Shown in pieces: positions 47,054 to 58,559 of a stretch of 64,000 nucleotides of DNA (position 1 is its first letter; each line of letters begins with the position of its first letter). Origin of the DNA: Qipengyuania gaetbuli (lineage in GTDB: Bacteria > Pseudomonadota > Alphaproteobacteria > Sphingomonadales > Sphingomonadaceae). The notes under the pieces are model-generated. The model made no database searches. It was not told where the DNA came from and saw only the letters and a list, made by a program, of their open reading frames with translations. The DNA is taken from positions 460,501-524,500 of the forward strand of contig NZ_JAIVLR010000002.1 of the NCBI RefSeq assembly GCF_020524765.1, written 5' to 3'. The position numbers and the translations under genes were made by a program.

Positions 47054-47923
47054 TCAGAGCGCTTCCGCGCCCGCGATGATTTCGACGAGTTCGGTGGTGA
47101 TCGCGGCCTGGCGGCTGCGGTTGTACTGGATCGTCAGCTTGTTGATCAGGTCGCCGGCATTGCGCGTGGCGTTGTCCATGGCAGTCATGGAGGCACCCTG
47201 TTCGGAGGCCTCGCGTTCCAGCAGGGCACCGAAAAGCTGCGTCTTCACGTAGCGCGGGAGCAGGTCTTCGAGGATTTCCTCTTCGCCAGGCTCGTATTCG
47301 ACCACGGCATCGCCGCCGGCCGCGCCTTCGGGCGAGGGGACGGGGATCAGCTGGTCCACGGTCGGGTCCTGCGCCAGTGCCGACTTGAAGATTGGATAGA
47401 CGAGGTGCGCGACATCGAATTCGCCCTTCTCGAAACGCTCGAGCAGGTCGTCGGCTATGGCTTCGGCTTCCTCGAAGCCCGGCTGACGGACGTTTGAGGT
47501 GTCGAAGTGCTTTTCGATCTTGTCGGCAAAGTCGCGCTTGATCGGGGCGCGACCCTTCTTGCCGACGAGGTAGAAGGTCACGTCCTTGCCTTCGGCCACC
47601 AGCGCCCGCGCCTTGGCCTTGGCAGCCTTGATGATGTTGGCGTTGAGACCGCCGCACAGGCCCTTGTCGGTGTTCACGACCACCAGCAGGTGGCGCTTGT
47701 CCGAACCGGTGCCGCGCAGCAGCAGCGGGGCGCTGTCGCCGCTCACCTTGGCGGCGAGCGATGCCATCACGCCCGACAGGCGTTCGGCATAGGGGCGTGC
47801 CGCTTCGGCAGCCGCCTGCGCACGGCGCAGCTTTGCGGCTGCGACCATCTGCTTGGCCTTGGTGATCTTCTGGGTCGACTTGACCGAGTTGATCCGACCC
47901 TTGAGTTCCTTGAGGCTAGCCAT
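47054..47923 (-). CDS. atpG: ATP synthase F1 gamma subunit
   Basis: Rotor shaft of F1, 289 residues. N-terminal [35 protein letters not shown] and C-terminal [44 protein letters not shown] are canonical helices; the Rossmann-like middle has [19 protein letters not shown]. Slightly longer than E. coli's, with an acidic insertion ([19 protein letters not shown]) as in other alphaproteobacteria. Confidence 0.98.
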   Translation of the reverse strand: MASLKELKGRINSVKSTQKITKAKQMVAAAKLRRAQAAAEAARPYAERLSGVMASLAAKVSGDSAPLLLRGTGSDKRHLLVVVNTDKGLCGGLNANIIKAAKAKARALVAEGKDVTFYLVGKKGRAPIKRDFADKIEKHFDTSNVRQPGFEEAEAIADDLLERFEKGEFDVAHLVYPIFKSALAQDPTVDQLIPVPSPEGAAGGDAVVEYEPGEEEILEDLLPRYVKTQLFGALLEREASEQGASMTAMDNATRNAGDLINKLTIQYNRSRQAAITTELVEIIAGAEAL

Positions 47924-47954
47924 TTCGGCTCCCTATCTCGTGTGCTCTTGGGGC

Positions 47955-50055
<2,101 letters not shown>

Positions 50056-50237
50056 GCGTCTGTCGTCCTTTAAGGATCGGAAAAAAGGTCTGTCGTGCCA
50101 TGCCGGAGGTGGGCGAAAATGAGTCGCCCCGGCAAGGTTGGCGCGCGCCTAGCAAAGGGCCTCGGCGAAGGCAACCCGAGTCAGCTTGTAACGTGGAGGA
50201 ACCTTGGACATACTTTCCTACTAGAGGGAGAGCGAGC

Positions 50238-51065
50238 ATGGAAACCACGCGGCTGGCACCGCATTGCGGGGTCGAGGTATCGGGCGTCGAACTGGCGAAG
50301 ATCGAGGGGAGCGATCTCGAAGCGATCCGCGACCTTATATATAGGCACGGAGTAGCGGTGTTTCGCGACCAGTCCTTTTCGCCGGAGGATCACATCGCTT
50401 TCGCCAGGCGTTGGGGCGGCATCGACATCAACAACTACTTCCCCCTGACGGACGAGCATCCCGAGATTGCCGTGGTCCGCAAGCGCAAGGACCAGGTGAC
50501 CAATATCGGCGGGGGCTGGCACACCGACCATTCCTACGACCAGGTGCCTGCCATGGGCTCGATCCTCGTGGCGCGCGAGCTCCCACCATCGGGCGGCGAT
50601 ACTCTCTGGGCGCATATGGGCGCTGCGTATGAAAGCCTGCCGGAAGCGACCAAGGAAAAGATCGAGGGGCTCACCGCCTGGCACACCGCCGACCATATAT
50701 ATGCGCCTGACGGTATTTATGCGCAGACCGACCAGGGCAGCGAACTTCGCGGGCAGGAATTGAAGACCGGCGCCACCCACCCGGTAGTCGTGCGTCACCC
50801 GCACACCGGCCAGCGGCTGCTCTACGTGAACCCGGGCTTCACGATCAATTTTACCGGCATGAGCCGCGAGGAGAGCCTGCCCCTGCTACAGGAGCTGTTC
50901 GCCCACGCAATGAAGGCGGAACACCAGTGCCGGGTGGAATGGCAACCGGGGACGGTCGCCATCTGGGACAATCGCACGACCTGGCATTATGCGATGAACG
51001 ATTACCAAGGCTATGCGCGGGAGATGCACCGCATCACGCTGAGCGGAGAGCCGCTGGCCGCGTGA
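50238..51065 (+). CDS. TauD/TfdA family Fe(II)/2-oxoglutarate dioxygenase
   Basis: 275 residues. Cupin-type dioxygenase with the facial triad in WHTDHSY (His and Asp) and the distal His in WDNRTTWHYAMNDY, followed by an Arg (REMHR) that binds 2-oxoglutarate. The N-terminal GVEVSGVELAKIEGSDLEAIRDLIYRHGVAVFRDQ is family-wide. Acts on taurine, alkylsulfates, or herbicide-like acids; substrate cannot be read. No transport or sulfur genes adjoin. Transcribed away from the atp operon. ATG 50238 after GAGGGAGAG. Confidence 0.9.
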   Translation: METTRLAPHCGVEVSGVELAKIEGSDLEAIRDLIYRHGVAVFRDQSFSPEDHIAFARRWGGIDINNYFPLTDEHPEIAVVRKRKDQVTNIGGGWHTDHSYDQVPAMGSILVARELPPSGGDTLWAHMGAAYESLPEATKEKIEGLTAWHTADHIYAPDGIYAQTDQGSELRGQELKTGATHPVVVRHPHTGQRLLYVNPGFTINFTGMSREESLPLLQELFAHAMKAEHQCRVEWQPGTVAIWDNRTTWHYAMNDYQGYAREMHRITLSGEPLAA

Positions 51066-51066
51066 G

Positions 51067-52632
51067 CTAGTCTCGGGCCACGCATTCGTAGACCAGACGC
51101 TCGTTCGGCTGCTGCGGTAGTTGCGAAAGCACTTCGCCCTGCAGATCTCCGAGCTTGGTCGCAGCACCTTCGTCCCCGCACTGGGGGGCGGAATACTTGG
51201 CACGCGCTTCGCGGGCTGCCGTCATGGCACTGCGCGGGAGGAGGTAGCGTTCGGACCTGAAGGTACGGCGATCGGGATCGAAGCTGTTTACTGACACCGC
51301 GTCCTCGTCGTTCGGGACGAAGACCCGCGACCAATTGCCCGCAGCATAGCCGTATTGCGTGCGTTCGTTGACGCAGCCGGCCGTGGTCCAGTCGAATTCG
51401 ATATCGGGCGTTTCCGCGCTGGTGACGCGGCTGCGTTCGGGAACGAGGCGGCAGGTCAACGCCAGGTCGCCCCCTTCCTCTCCGGCGAGCGGACGGCCAT
51501 CTTCTTCTTCGCCTTCTGCCATCAGTCCGGCCACGCGCCGGTCGACCTCATCGAGGCCAGGTCGGGTCAGGAAAGCGATCAGGGCCACGACCACCAAGAA
51601 ACCGGCTATGGCAAAGGCGATGTTGGTCTTCTTCAGCCGGAGCGCGGCATCGTCCGCTTCCGGATCGATCCGCTCGCGCTGGCTCCACGCCCAGAGGCCA
51701 AGGCCGAAAGCGACAAGTACGAGGATGAACGCTAGCGCCATGCGATCCTCGCGGTCGTGGGCGACGGAAAGCTGGGCTTCGAGTTGCGCGCGCTCGCGTT
51801 TCTCGCGCGTGGCTTCGGCGCGTTCGGCCAGGCTCTGGCGTGCCTCTGCCTGCTCGCGCTCCAGCCTCTCACGCTCTGCTTCCTCGAGGTCGGCAATGCT
51901 GCGGCAGGGCTGCTCGTTGAGGCGCGGCTCTATGTTATTGGCGCGCAGGAAGGGGACCAGTTCGCGATTGGACACGGCAAAGAAGAATTCCGCATCGCCG
52001 CCGTCATTGTCCGCGCCGAAACTGTTGACCCCTACGACGCGGCCGCACTGGTCGAGCAAGGGGCCGCCGGAATTTCCGCGCGCGATGGGTGCGGTGTGGA
52101 GGATGGTATCGAATTGCCTACTGGGGCGTTCGCCGGACACGAAACCGCGGCTCTTCACCGGAGGCTGGCTGCGGAAGAGGTCGGAAATGTCGAGGCCCTG
52201 CGCGCGGTCCACGTTCATCGGATACCCCACGCTGGTAACCTCGCCCGAACTGGCGACAGGTCCGCCGGACAGGGCGAGGGGCGGCAGGCGCAAGTTTCCG
52301 GTCAGCCGGACAAGCGCAAGGTCGTTGCGGGAACTAGCAGCGACGATCTGGCCGTAGACCGCATCCGCCCCGCCTGAAGGAACGATCCCTACCCGCAGGT
52401 CCTCATCGCGCATCGCGTCGCGTACCACGTGGGCGTTCGTCACGATCATGGTCGAGGTAACGGCGAAACCCGTTCCGTGGCTGACCGGATAAAGCTCTCC
52501 GCCGTCTTCTCCGATGATAACGACACGCACGACCCCTCGCGCAGCGGCGTCGATATCCGCCGGCTCTGCTACAGCGAACGAGGGCAGGGCGAGCGCCCAG
52601 AGTGTCAGCAAGATAGCATGGAAGCGTCCCAT
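51067..52632 (-). CDS. Membrane-anchored trypsin-like serine protease
   Basis: 521 residues. Signal peptide 1-22, a chymotrypsin-fold protease with catalytic His68 (VTNAHVV), Asp104 (SRNDLAL) and Ser188 (ARGNSGGPL), then a highly charged coiled-coil-like stretch of Glu/Arg/Gln (246-296), a transmembrane helix at about 299-316, a second at 338-355, and an extracytoplasmic C-terminal domain of about 160 residues with several Cys. The layout differs from DegP (no PDZ), so substrate choice may come from the C-terminal domain. The family of the C-terminal domain is not recognised. Adjacent to Ada in the divergent direction. Confidence 0.85.
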   Translation of the reverse strand: MGRFHAILLTLWALALPSFAVAEPADIDAAARGVVRVVIIGEDGGELYPVSHGTGFAVTSTMIVTNAHVVRDAMRDEDLRVGIVPSGGADAVYGQIVAASSRNDLALVRLTGNLRLPPLALSGGPVASSGEVTSVGYPMNVDRAQGLDISDLFRSQPPVKSRGFVSGERPSRQFDTILHTAPIARGNSGGPLLDQCGRVVGVNSFGADNDGGDAEFFFAVSNRELVPFLRANNIEPRLNEQPCRSIADLEEAERERLEREQAEARQSLAERAEATREKRERAQLEAQLSVAHDREDRMALAFILVLVAFGLGLWAWSQRERIDPEADDAALRLKKTNIAFAIAGFLVVVALIAFLTRPGLDEVDRRVAGLMAEGEEEDGRPLAGEEGGDLALTCRLVPERSRVTSAETPDIEFDWTTAGCVNERTQYGYAAGNWSRVFVPNDEDAVSVNSFDPDRRTFRSERYLLPRSAMTAAREARAKYSAPQCGDEGAATKLGDLQGEVLSQLPQQPNERLVYECVARD

Positions 52633-52735
52633 TGGATGCGTTTCTGGCGTTCAATGGCTTTGACCGCAAGCTTCGGGATGCGACCGGTACAATTCATCCG
52701 CACATTGTCCTCCAATCGGCTATGGAGCAGGCAGG

Positions 52736-53764
52736 ATGATCGACAGCGACAAGGCATGGCAGGCGGTATTGCGGCGCGACCGCTCCTTCGACGGGCGGTT
52801 CGTCACCGGCGTGCTGACTACCGGCATATATTGCCGCCCGTCCTGCGCGGCGCGCCATCCGGCGCGATCCAATGTGCGCTTCTTTGTCGACGGCGCAGCC
52901 GCACGTGAACATGGGCTCAGGGCCTGCAAACGTTGCCTGCCGGACGACGTGGCAAGGGACGAGGCCGCCGTGCTGGCCGCAATCGACGAGATCAGGCAGG
53001 CTGAAGATGCGCCTTCGCTCGCCGTGCTCGCCCGGATCACCGATTATTCGCCCACGCACTTCCAGCGGGTATTCAAGCGTGCCACGGGGCTTTCGCCTGC
53101 GGCTTATTCCCGCGCTTTGCGTGAGGAGCGGGCGCGCGATGCCCTTACTTCCGGCGACAGCGTGACGGGGGCGATTTACGAGGCGGGCTACGGGTCGGCT
53201 TCGCGATTCTACGAAGGTACGAAGGGAAGGCTGGGAATGAGTGCGAGTGACTGGCGCGACGGGGGAAACGGGCGGACCATCCACTGGGCCGTGGTGGATA
53301 CCAGCCTGGGCCCGATGCTGGTCGCCGCGACCGATAAGGGTGTTTGCTGCCTCTCGTTCCACGAAGGAGAAGAGCACTTGCGCGCCCGTTTCCCCAAGGC
53401 CGAACTTGTCGAAGGCGGGGAAGAGTTCCGTGACCTGTTCGGGGAAGTCACGGCAGCCGTAGAACAGCCTTCGATAGCCACGACCGTCGATATTCCGCTC
53501 GATGTGAAGGGCACGGCATTCCAGCAACGCGTGTGGGAAGCGCTCAGGCGGATTCCTGCCGGTCAGACGCTCAGCTACGGTGAATTGGCCGCCGCCGTCG
53601 GCAATCCCAAGGCCAGTCGGGCCGTAGGCGGCGCCAACGGAGCCAACAACATCGCCGTGCTCATTCCATGCCACCGCGTCATCGCTGCCGATGGCGGGCT
53701 TGGCGGCTATGCTTATGGAACGGCAATCAAGGCCGAACTGCTGCGCCGCGAAAAGGGCGATTGA
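52736..53764 (+). CDS. ada: Ada: bifunctional alkyl-DNA repair protein and transcription regulator
   Basis: 342 residues, the full-length E. coli Ada order. The N-terminal Zn domain has YCRPSC (Cys33, Cys37) and CKRC (Cys64, Cys67), which repairs methylphosphotriesters; an AraC-type HTH follows (about 75-170: ITDYSPTHFQRVFKRATGLSPAAYSRALR); the C-terminal methyltransferase (about 180-342) has IPCHRVIAADGGLGGYAYG with acceptor Cys312. Self-induction as in E. coli is likely, but I find no clear Ada box upstream. Confidence 0.96.
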   Translation: MIDSDKAWQAVLRRDRSFDGRFVTGVLTTGIYCRPSCAARHPARSNVRFFVDGAAAREHGLRACKRCLPDDVARDEAAVLAAIDEIRQAEDAPSLAVLARITDYSPTHFQRVFKRATGLSPAAYSRALREERARDALTSGDSVTGAIYEAGYGSASRFYEGTKGRLGMSASDWRDGGNGRTIHWAVVDTSLGPMLVAATDKGVCCLSFHEGEEHLRARFPKAELVEGGEEFRDLFGEVTAAVEQPSIATTVDIPLDVKGTAFQQRVWEALRRIPAGQTLSYGELAAAVGNPKASRAVGGANGANNIAVLIPCHRVIAADGGLGGYAYGTAIKAELLRREKGD

Positions 53765-53918
53765 GTCAATCGGCAGCTTTCCTTTGACAACGCTCGTCTA
53801 TCGCGGAAAATAAAGGCCATAAGTCGCGCTCCGCCATTGGCGGATTAGAACAATTTTCGTGTGGCTCCTGCTGCTATGCTGCGGGTGCGAATAGGGGTAG
53901 GTTCACGCGGATTGGGCG

Positions 53919-54506
53919 ATGGATAGCGGACAGGAATTCGTAGATTACTATGCGCTGCTCCAGGTCAATCCGACCTGCGATGCGAAGATGCTGGAAAAGG
54001 CATACCGCTATTCTGCGCAGATGTATCACCCGGACCACACCGACACCGCCGATGTCGACAAGTTCCAGGAAATTATCGCCGCCTACAGCATCCTCCGGAA
54101 CCCGGAAAAACGCGCGGAATACGATCGCGTCTACCGCGAACACAATAAAGGTGCGTTCTTCGCCTTCCCTGCCAACGAAGCGGCGCAGATCAACGAGGAA
54201 TCGGCGATCGAGGACGCCGAGGCACACGAGAAGATCCTGTTCCACCTTTACAAGCAGCGGCGCGAGAACGCGACCGATCCGGGCGTGATGGGGTATTACA
54301 TCCAGCGGATGCTCGACTGCTCCGACGAGAATTTCGAGTTCCACGCGTGGTACCTGAAATCGAAGGGGTACATCGAGATTACGCAGGAAGGGAAACTCGC
54401 CATCACCATCGACGGGGTCGACCATGTCATTTCGATGAGCCGGACCGCAGAGGCGGAAAAGCTTCTGATCGCGCAGGCCAAGACCGGTACCGACGAGGCG
54501 GCCTAG
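53919..54506 (+). CDS. DnaJ (J-domain) protein
   Basis: 195 residues with an N-terminal J-domain (about 9-72): DYYALLQVNPTCDAKMLEKAYRYSAQMYHPDHTDTADVDKFQEIIAAYSILRNPEKRAEYD, including HPD. The C-terminal part has no Gly/Phe or zinc region, but a winged-helix-like segment (LYKQRRENATDPGVMGYYIQRMLDCSDENFEFHAWYLKSKGYIEI), so it is a J-protein for a specific client of DnaK. Client unknown. The 3' end overlaps the photolyase gene by four bases (convergent). Confidence 0.9.
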   Translation: MDSGQEFVDYYALLQVNPTCDAKMLEKAYRYSAQMYHPDHTDTADVDKFQEIIAAYSILRNPEKRAEYDRVYREHNKGAFFAFPANEAAQINEESAIEDAEAHEKILFHLYKQRRENATDPGVMGYYIQRMLDCSDENFEFHAWYLKSKGYIEITQEGKLAITIDGVDHVISMSRTAEAEKLLIAQAKTGTDEAA

Positions 54507-56071
54507 GCGCGGGCCCAACCTTTCTTCGCCGGTGTGAGGTCCGCGAGAAAGCTTTCCGCGCTGTCGAGATATTCCCGGCGCTTTTCGGCATCCATCCTGT
54601 CCCAGGTCGAATAGATCCGCCCGATCCGTGCATTGCGTTCCAACCGCTCGCGGTGGCGATCCATGAAATGCCAGTAGAGCGGATTGAAGGGGCAGGCGTC
54701 GGAACCGGTCTTCTTGCTGACCGAATATCGGCAGCCGGAGCAGTAATTGCTCATCTTGTTGATGTAATTGCCCGACGCGGCATAGGGCTTGGAGGCCAGC
54801 TTTCCGCCGTCCGCATAGAGGATCATCGCAGCCACATTAGGCAGTTCCACCCATTCATACGCGTCGGCGTAGACGACGAGGAACCAGTCCTGCACCTCCT
54901 GTGGGTCGATGCCCGCGAGCAGCGCGAAATTGCCGAGCACCATCAGGCGCTGGATATGGTGGGCATGGGCATTGTCGCGCGTCGAGCGGATGCAGTCGGC
55001 GAGGCAGGCCATGTCCGATTCGCCGGTCCAGTAGAATTCCGGCAGGCTGCGCGTAGCACCCAGCTCGTTCGCAGATTGCAACTGCGGCATCTGGTGCCAG
55101 TAGAACCGCCGGACATATTCACGCCAACCGATGATCTGGCGGATGAACCCTTCGACCGAATTGAGCGGAGCCCGGCCATCGCGGTACGCCTTTTCCGCCC
55201 GGCGACACAGTTCCAACGGGTCGAGCAGCCCCAGGTTGATGCTGGTCGACAGCATCGAGTGGAACAGATCGTCCTCGCCTACGACCATGGCGTCCTGGTA
55301 GGGGCCAAAGCATTCGATACGCTCGGCAAAAAAGGCATCGGCCGCCTCTTCGGCCTCTTCGCGGGTCACCGGCCATTCGAACCGCTCGAGGCTGCCGAAG
55401 TGATCCGCGAACCGCTCTTTGATCAGGGTGATGACCTCGCCCGTGATTTCGTCGGGCTCGAATTTCGGGCGTTCCGGCGCGGACAGGCCTTCCTTGGGCG
55501 GCTTGCGGTTCTCGCTATCGTAATTCCACTCGCCACCCTCGGGGTCTTTGCCGTTCATCAACAGGCCGCTCTTGCGGCGCATTTCGCGGTAGAAATACTC
55601 CATCCGCAGTTCCTTGCGCCCTTCCGCCCAGTCATCAAATTCCGCCTGAGTGGAGACGAACCGGTCATCCGGCAGGATGTGAACCTCGCAGGGAAACTTG
55701 TCGGCCCATTGGTCGAAATCTTCTCGCAGACGCCATTCGCCCGGCTCGACGACGTGAATGGCCCGCGGCGAGTATTCCTCCACCGCGCGGGCAACTTCTC
55801 CGGTCAGACTGCCTGCATTGTGCTCGGCGTCGAGGCGCACGTAATCTACCGACCAGCCTGCATCGCGCAGTTCGGCGGCGAAGTGGCGCATCGCGGAAAA
55901 AACCAGCACTATCTTCTGCTTGTGGTGCCGGACGTAGGTCGCCTCGTCCCACACCTCCATCATAAGGATAATCGTATCGTCCATCGCCCTTCCTCGCAGG
56001 CTCGCGAGGTTGCGGGTTAGCTGGTCGCCGAGGATAGGGACGAGGATCGGGCCGCCGGTAGTGTCTGCCAT
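54503..56071 (-). CDS. FeS-type (6-4) photolyase / cryptochrome (FeS-BCP)
   Basis: 522 residues. An N-terminal Rossmann domain (ILVPILGDQLTRNLASLRG ... IILMMEVWDEATYVRHHKQKIVLVFSAMRHFAAELR) of the DUF523-like form in bacterial cryptochromes, then a helical FAD-binding domain with YWHQMP and the region MLSTSINLGLLDPLEL. Four cysteines in the C-terminal half, including CSGC and CPFNPLYWHFMDRHRERLERN, coordinate the [4Fe-4S] cluster that defines this class. It repairs (6-4) lesions with light or serves as a photoreceptor. DUF2256, its usual neighbour, is at 27983, not here. Confidence 0.88.
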   Translation of the reverse strand: MADTTGGPILVPILGDQLTRNLASLRGRAMDDTIILMMEVWDEATYVRHHKQKIVLVFSAMRHFAAELRDAGWSVDYVRLDAEHNAGSLTGEVARAVEEYSPRAIHVVEPGEWRLREDFDQWADKFPCEVHILPDDRFVSTQAEFDDWAEGRKELRMEYFYREMRRKSGLLMNGKDPEGGEWNYDSENRKPPKEGLSAPERPKFEPDEITGEVITLIKERFADHFGSLERFEWPVTREEAEEAADAFFAERIECFGPYQDAMVVGEDDLFHSMLSTSINLGLLDPLELCRRAEKAYRDGRAPLNSVEGFIRQIIGWREYVRRFYWHQMPQLQSANELGATRSLPEFYWTGESDMACLADCIRSTRDNAHAHHIQRLMVLGNFALLAGIDPQEVQDWFLVVYADAYEWVELPNVAAMILYADGGKLASKPYAASGNYINKMSNYCSGCRYSVSKKTGSDACPFNPLYWHFMDRHRERLERNARIGRIYSTWDRMDAEKRREYLDSAESFLADLTPAKKGWARA

Positions 56072-56103
56072 GCGCCCTCAATGCGCGACGGAAGCGCCGG
56101 TGC

Positions 56104-56724
56104 CTAGAAGAGAGACGATTGCGCGGTTCGCCCGGCCCACGGGATGTCCGTGCGGTCGATCGCCAGCTCGCCGTTGAATGGGCGGCAGAGGGCCAAGGCC
56201 TCGTCCGGCGAGCCGCTCATCCACGTTTCGCGGTCGCCGGCGGTCAGGATCACGGGCATCCGGTCATGGATTGCGGACATCTGCTCCGACGCATCGGTCA
56301 TGACCATCGAATAGCAGTCGCCCCATTCCGCGCTTTTTCGCCAGATCCCGGCGACGGTGAACACCTCGCTGCCCGGTAGTGTCATCCAGGTCCGGGTCAT
56401 TGACCCTTTCGGCCCCTGCGCCTCGGCAAAGCTTTCCAGCGGGATCAGGCATCGCCGCTCGATGAAGCTGCTCTTCCAGAACGGACCTGACAGCTTGTCG
56501 GTCCGCGCGTTGTTGACCGGCTTGGGCTTGAGCGGCTGGCCCTTCGCGCCCTTGCGCGGCAGCGGGAAGCCCCAGGTCATCGTCTCGACCTTGCCGCCGG
56601 CAAGAACGAGGCCGGAATAGCCGGGATAGATCTCACCGCCAGCATTGCTTCCGATTTCCGCCACCGCGTCGAACAGCTGGGCGACTTCGGTCGCGTTCTT
56701 CGTCATGCGATAGAGGTTGCACAT
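56104..56724 (-). CDS. SOS response-associated peptidase family protein (YedK/HMCES)
   Basis: 206 residues. After start-Met removal, Cys2 in MCNLYRMTKNATEV is the residue that forms a covalent crosslink to abasic sites. The family segments are AEIGSNAGGEIYPGYSGLVL, ARTDKLSGPFWKSSFIERRCLIPLESFAEA, and HDRMPVILTAGDRETWM (conserved His). It protects AP sites in single-stranded DNA. Convergent neighbour of the photolyase; both are DNA damage genes. Confidence 0.93.
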   Translation of the reverse strand: MCNLYRMTKNATEVAQLFDAVAEIGSNAGGEIYPGYSGLVLAGGKVETMTWGFPLPRKGAKGQPLKPKPVNNARTDKLSGPFWKSSFIERRCLIPLESFAEAQGPKGSMTRTWMTLPGSEVFTVAGIWRKSAEWGDCYSMVMTDASEQMSAIHDRMPVILTAGDRETWMSGSPDEALALCRPFNGELAIDRTDIPWAGRTAQSSLF

Positions 56725-56829
56725 GGGCTCTAGCTATCGCTGCAAATGCGCTTGGGCTCAATCCTCCTCACCGCAACGCGGGCGGGGATGGTGGAGTGGG
56801 CGGACGATGGGCGCCCGCCATCCTTGGGA

Positions 56830-58464
56830 TCAGGCCGTCTCGGTGCTTTCTCCGCAATCGGCGCCTGTGGTGGTCTCGCCCTCGGCGGCCGGTTCTGCAT
56901 CGTCCTTCGGCTCTTCCTTCTTATCGTCGGCGGCCGGATGCTTAGGCTTCAGGCGCTTGAGCAGCGGTTCCTTGTCGCCTTTCTCGAACAGGTCGAGTTC
57001 GTAGGCAAGGCAGCGCGCCACTCGCGTACCGTGACCCGTCTGGATGAGCGGGTTGAGTAGCGACTTGGCGATGCCGAGTTCGCCTTCGAGCAGGAACATG
57101 TGGGTCAGTGCCTGGCGAATACCGGTGTCGAAGGGAGCGTATTGATAGGCTCCTTCGAGCGCATTCTTGGCGGAATCGGGCGCTTCTTCGCCCGACAGCA
57201 AATAAGTCAGGTAATAGCCGTAGAGCGGGACCGGATGGTCGTTCTCCATGTTGTTGGCCGCAATGAAGCGCTCGCGCGCCTGCGCCATCATCGCCTTGTC
57301 ATCGAGCGAGCGCATCAGCGAGGTGTTGGCAAGGTTGATCGCCGCCTCGGTCGATTTCGGATCGATGGCCAGCGCCTTGTTCGATAGGGCTTCCGCCTCG
57401 GCATAGTTCTTGTTGTCGAACTCGACCTCGGCTGCAGCCAGAAGTACCGGAACGCTCTGCGGGAACTGTTCGGCCAGGGCACGCGCCTTGGGGAGCTGCT
57501 TGGCTGCAGCCTTCTCGTCGACGCCGACCTTCGATTCGATCATCAGGTCGATGCGCGCTTCCTCGTCGGCGCTGAGCTGGCGGATCGCCACCTTCGGCTT
57601 TTCGGCATTCATGTAAGGCACTTTCAGCACCTTGGCCGAGCCGCGGCGATAGGAATCCATTTCCTTTTCGAGCTGGTCGAGGTCGCCGAATGCCGCCTTG
57701 GCCGCTTCGAGCCTGCCTTCGCCGCGCGCAAGGCGCGTGACGTAATCGGTGATTTGCGGGCGGCGCTCCGGCGTGAAGTTCAGCAGGCTAGCGAGGAGCC
57801 AGCCGTGGCCGTAGGTGCGCGCGCCGGTTTCGCGATCGGGCTTGGCCGGCGGGTCCATCATCTTCTCGATGTCCAAGTTCACCGCCATGATTTCGAGGCT
57901 GCGCCAAGTCGGCGCATCGCCGATGACGAAACGGTTACCTTCCGAACGCAGTGTCGAGAACACTTCTGCAAAGCCTTCGCGATACCAGGCGGGGTAGGGG
58001 GCATTGCGGTGCTGGAACATGAAATAGTGCACGTATTCGTGGAACAGTACGGCCTTTGGTTCCAGCTCCAGCCCGCTGAAACGATCCTGATTGCTGCGTT
58101 CGTAAGTCACGTTCTGGCGGCGCGGCACGAAAGCATAGGAGCCCGAAGCGCGCGGGATGAAGAACCCGCCGATGCCGCTGCCCGGCTGGCCTGCCAGGAC
58201 AGCCATGTCGCGCGTCTCGCCGAAGCGGAAGACTATGACCTTGGAAGAGGGCGGCAGGCTGCCGTCGTCAGGTCCGACGCCGCTGATGATGCGCAGGACC
58301 TCGTCCAGGCGTTCCAAGTCCTGGGCGAATTCTTCCGTGCTCGACTTGGAATCGCGCGAATAGATCTTGAAGTGATCGGTTTCGGCAAGGAACCAGTCGG
58401 CGGCATGGGCCGGCATGGCAACGAGAGCTGCGAATGCAGCAAGAATTTTGGCGAAAAGACGCAT
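56830..58464 (-). CDS. DUF1570-like zinc peptidase with TPR-like C-terminus, secreted
   Basis: 544 residues. Signal peptide 1-21 (VAMPAHAA), an N-terminal domain with DWFLAETDHFKIYS and a metal motif in LEPKAVLFHEYVHYFM (HExxH) with Glu downstream (WYREGFAEVF), fitting gluzincins of the DUF1570 or MA-like class. The second half carries repeated helix pairs (ALAEQFPQSVPVLLAAAEVEFDNKNYAEAEALSNKALAIDPKSTEAAINLANTSL...), a TPR-like array, and an acidic low-complexity tail (ADDKKEEPKDDAEPAAEGETTT). Peptidase activity is inferred. Confidence 0.82.
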   Translation of the reverse strand: MRLFAKILAAFAALVAMPAHAADWFLAETDHFKIYSRDSKSSTEEFAQDLERLDEVLRIISGVGPDDGSLPPSSKVIVFRFGETRDMAVLAGQPGSGIGGFFIPRASGSYAFVPRRQNVTYERSNQDRFSGLELEPKAVLFHEYVHYFMFQHRNAPYPAWYREGFAEVFSTLRSEGNRFVIGDAPTWRSLEIMAVNLDIEKMMDPPAKPDRETGARTYGHGWLLASLLNFTPERRPQITDYVTRLARGEGRLEAAKAAFGDLDQLEKEMDSYRRGSAKVLKVPYMNAEKPKVAIRQLSADEEARIDLMIESKVGVDEKAAAKQLPKARALAEQFPQSVPVLLAAAEVEFDNKNYAEAEALSNKALAIDPKSTEAAINLANTSLMRSLDDKAMMAQARERFIAANNMENDHPVPLYGYYLTYLLSGEEAPDSAKNALEGAYQYAPFDTGIRQALTHMFLLEGELGIAKSLLNPLIQTGHGTRVARCLAYELDLFEKGDKEPLLKRLKPKHPAADDKKEEPKDDAEPAAEGETTTGADCGESTETA

Positions 58465-58559
58465 GTGCAGACCCCAACTTTATGCGGGTCGGCCAATGCG
58501 CTGGCCATGCAGTCCCCGCGAATCCCTGAGGTCGATGCTAATCCAGAGAACGGGCCAAA

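Noticed and set aside
52633..52735. Ada box upstream of ada
   Set aside because: No convincing match to the E. coli Ada box was seen in the 103 bases, so self-regulation is left as inference.
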